A stretch of DNA of 6,764 nucleotides from Bacteroidia bacterium (lineage in GTDB: Bacteria > Bacteroidota > Bacteroidia > NS11-12g > UBA9320), in the NCBI GenBank assembly GCA_029253325.1, contig JAQWZS010000197.1:1-6764 (forward strand), in the 5' to 3' direction. Each line of letters opens with the position of its first letter. Positions within the stretch are counted from its first letter, which is position 1. The notes beneath the pieces are model-generated. The model worked only from the letters and a program-made list of their open reading frames with translations. It made no database searches and was not told where the DNA came from. The position numbers and the translations under genes were made by a program. Below are positions 6,062 through 6,764 of the stretch, piece after piece.

Positions 6062-6764
6062 ACCTTTCCCAAACACCATAACCATTTCCATCAAAGACCT
6101 TTATTAAATTGGGATAATTCTGCTGTAATGAATTAAATTTTGAGATTTTAGCAGAAATTGTAAAAGGTATATCTGTATTATTTACGATATAATCTCTGAC
6201 CTGATTAGAAAATACTTTTTTATCATTTTGATCTAATTCATAAATAGAATTATAGCCACTTTTATTAAGTATTATGTCTTTTATTTCTTGAACCTCTTTG
6301 ATATTCTTTTGTTTCGTATAATAATAATGAGCGTAACTTTTAAACCCATAAGTAAAATGTACATAAGGTTTTTTATCGTATGATTTTAAATGTGTAATCC
6401 AGTTTCCTTGTATCATTTTTTCAATTGATGGTACCACACTTGAAACAAAAACTGAAATTATAAAAGTATTCGTTATAAGATAAACTATTATTATCTCTTT
6501 TGAATTTTTAATAACAACTATTGTTGTCATAAAAATGAATAGATTAGCTATTATGAAAGGGACATAACTCCAAGTGATTTTTGTTTGCAATATACCTTGA
6601 ACATTGATGTCCTGAATTGGAATATTATTGAGAATATTTATAATGAAACTATTATCAAAAGCTGGAATACTAAAAATAATGTAAATAATTGCCCATATTG
6701 AACTAATTATGATGAAAATCAGTTTTGTTTTAACCCCAAAGCTTCCATGTTTAGAAATCCAAAT
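6042..6764 (-). CDS. GT-C glycosyltransferase (family 39/ArnT-like), C-terminal part; N-terminus outside the window
   Basis: The minus-strand frame is open from the right edge to the TAA at 6044-6042, giving the last 240 residues of a longer protein. There is no good internal start: the 58 residues before the in-frame TTG at 6590 are continuous with the rest and include a membrane helix. In the visible part, hydrophobic segments lie at about residues 14-33, 66-86 and 93-111. A soluble C-terminal domain follows, with 'VPSIEKMIQGNW' and 'YGFKSYAHYYYTKQK', a pattern I recognise from Bacteroidota family-39/ArnT-like transferases, where this tail is periplasmic. The catalytic first loop, with its acidic residues, would lie upstream, outside the window. 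The sugar and acceptor are unknown. Together with the convergent GT-C gene it suggests an envelope-glycan locus to the right. Confidence 0.78.
   Translation of the reverse strand: MWISKHGSFGVKTKLIFIIISSIWAIIYIIFSIPAFDNSFIINILNNIPIQDINVQGILQTKITWSYVPFIIANLFIFMTTIVVIKNSKEIIIVYLITNTFIISVFVSSVVPSIEKMIQGNWITHLKSYDKKPYVHFTYGFKSYAHYYYTKQKNIKEVQEIKDIILNKSGYNSIYELDQNDKKVFSNQVRDYIVNNTDIPFTISAKISKFNSLQQNYPNLIKVFDGNGYGVWERSTKLDK

Noticed and set aside
6588..6590. TTG as the start of a 182-residue protein
   Set aside because: The same frame stays open through the right edge and encodes a further 58 residues with a membrane helix that fit the same family, so this is an internal leucine of a truncated gene.

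Overview
The window looks like an ordinary chromosomal segment from a low-GC member of the Bacteroidota. The sequence shows: AT-rich DNA, signal peptides ending in '-AQ', no purine-rich Shine-Dalgarno sequences before the starts, a perfect TAnnTTTG promoter element (TAAATTTG) in front of one gene, and a phosphate-selective OprP/OprO-type porin of the kind common in this phylum. The genus cannot be told from what is visible.

Layout. (1) 1-628, minus: the N-terminal 209 residues of a secreted beta-sandwich protein that runs off the left edge. (2) 643-673, minus: a strong intrinsic terminator. (3) 698-2848, minus: a Na+/phosphate cotransporter with a C-terminal PhoU-like domain and an unusual N-terminal fibronectin-III-like extension. 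(4) 2932-4107, minus: a phosphate-selective porin. (5) 4251-4694 and 4691-6061, plus: a spermidine/diamine-acetyltransferase-like GNAT enzyme overlapping by 4 bases with a polytopic GT-C-type glycosyltransferase. (6) 6042-6764, minus: the C-terminal 240 residues of a second GT-C (family 39/ArnT-like) glycosyltransferase that enters from the right edge and whose 3' end overlaps the previous gene by 20 bases.

The main story is a compact phosphate-uptake module on the minus strand. The porin would take phosphate across the outer membrane, and the Na+-coupled carrier, carrying its own PhoU-like domain, would take it across the inner membrane. The upstream regions of both genes contain the same arrangement: three TTAACA-like hexamers in direct repeat at an exact 11-base period, pointing towards the gene (2904-2931 and 4130-4157). 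This is the geometry of PhoB/PhoP boxes in other phyla (TTAACA direct repeats in Bacillus, an 11-base period in E. coli). I infer that these are Pho-type operators; this has not been tested. The porin-GNAT intergenic region holds more such hexamers, including a pair facing the plus-strand GNAT/glycosyltransferase operon.

I see no tRNA, rRNA, CRISPR array, insertion sequence or phage gene. There is no gene-free stretch over 300 bases; the longest gap is the 143-base divergent region 4108-4250.
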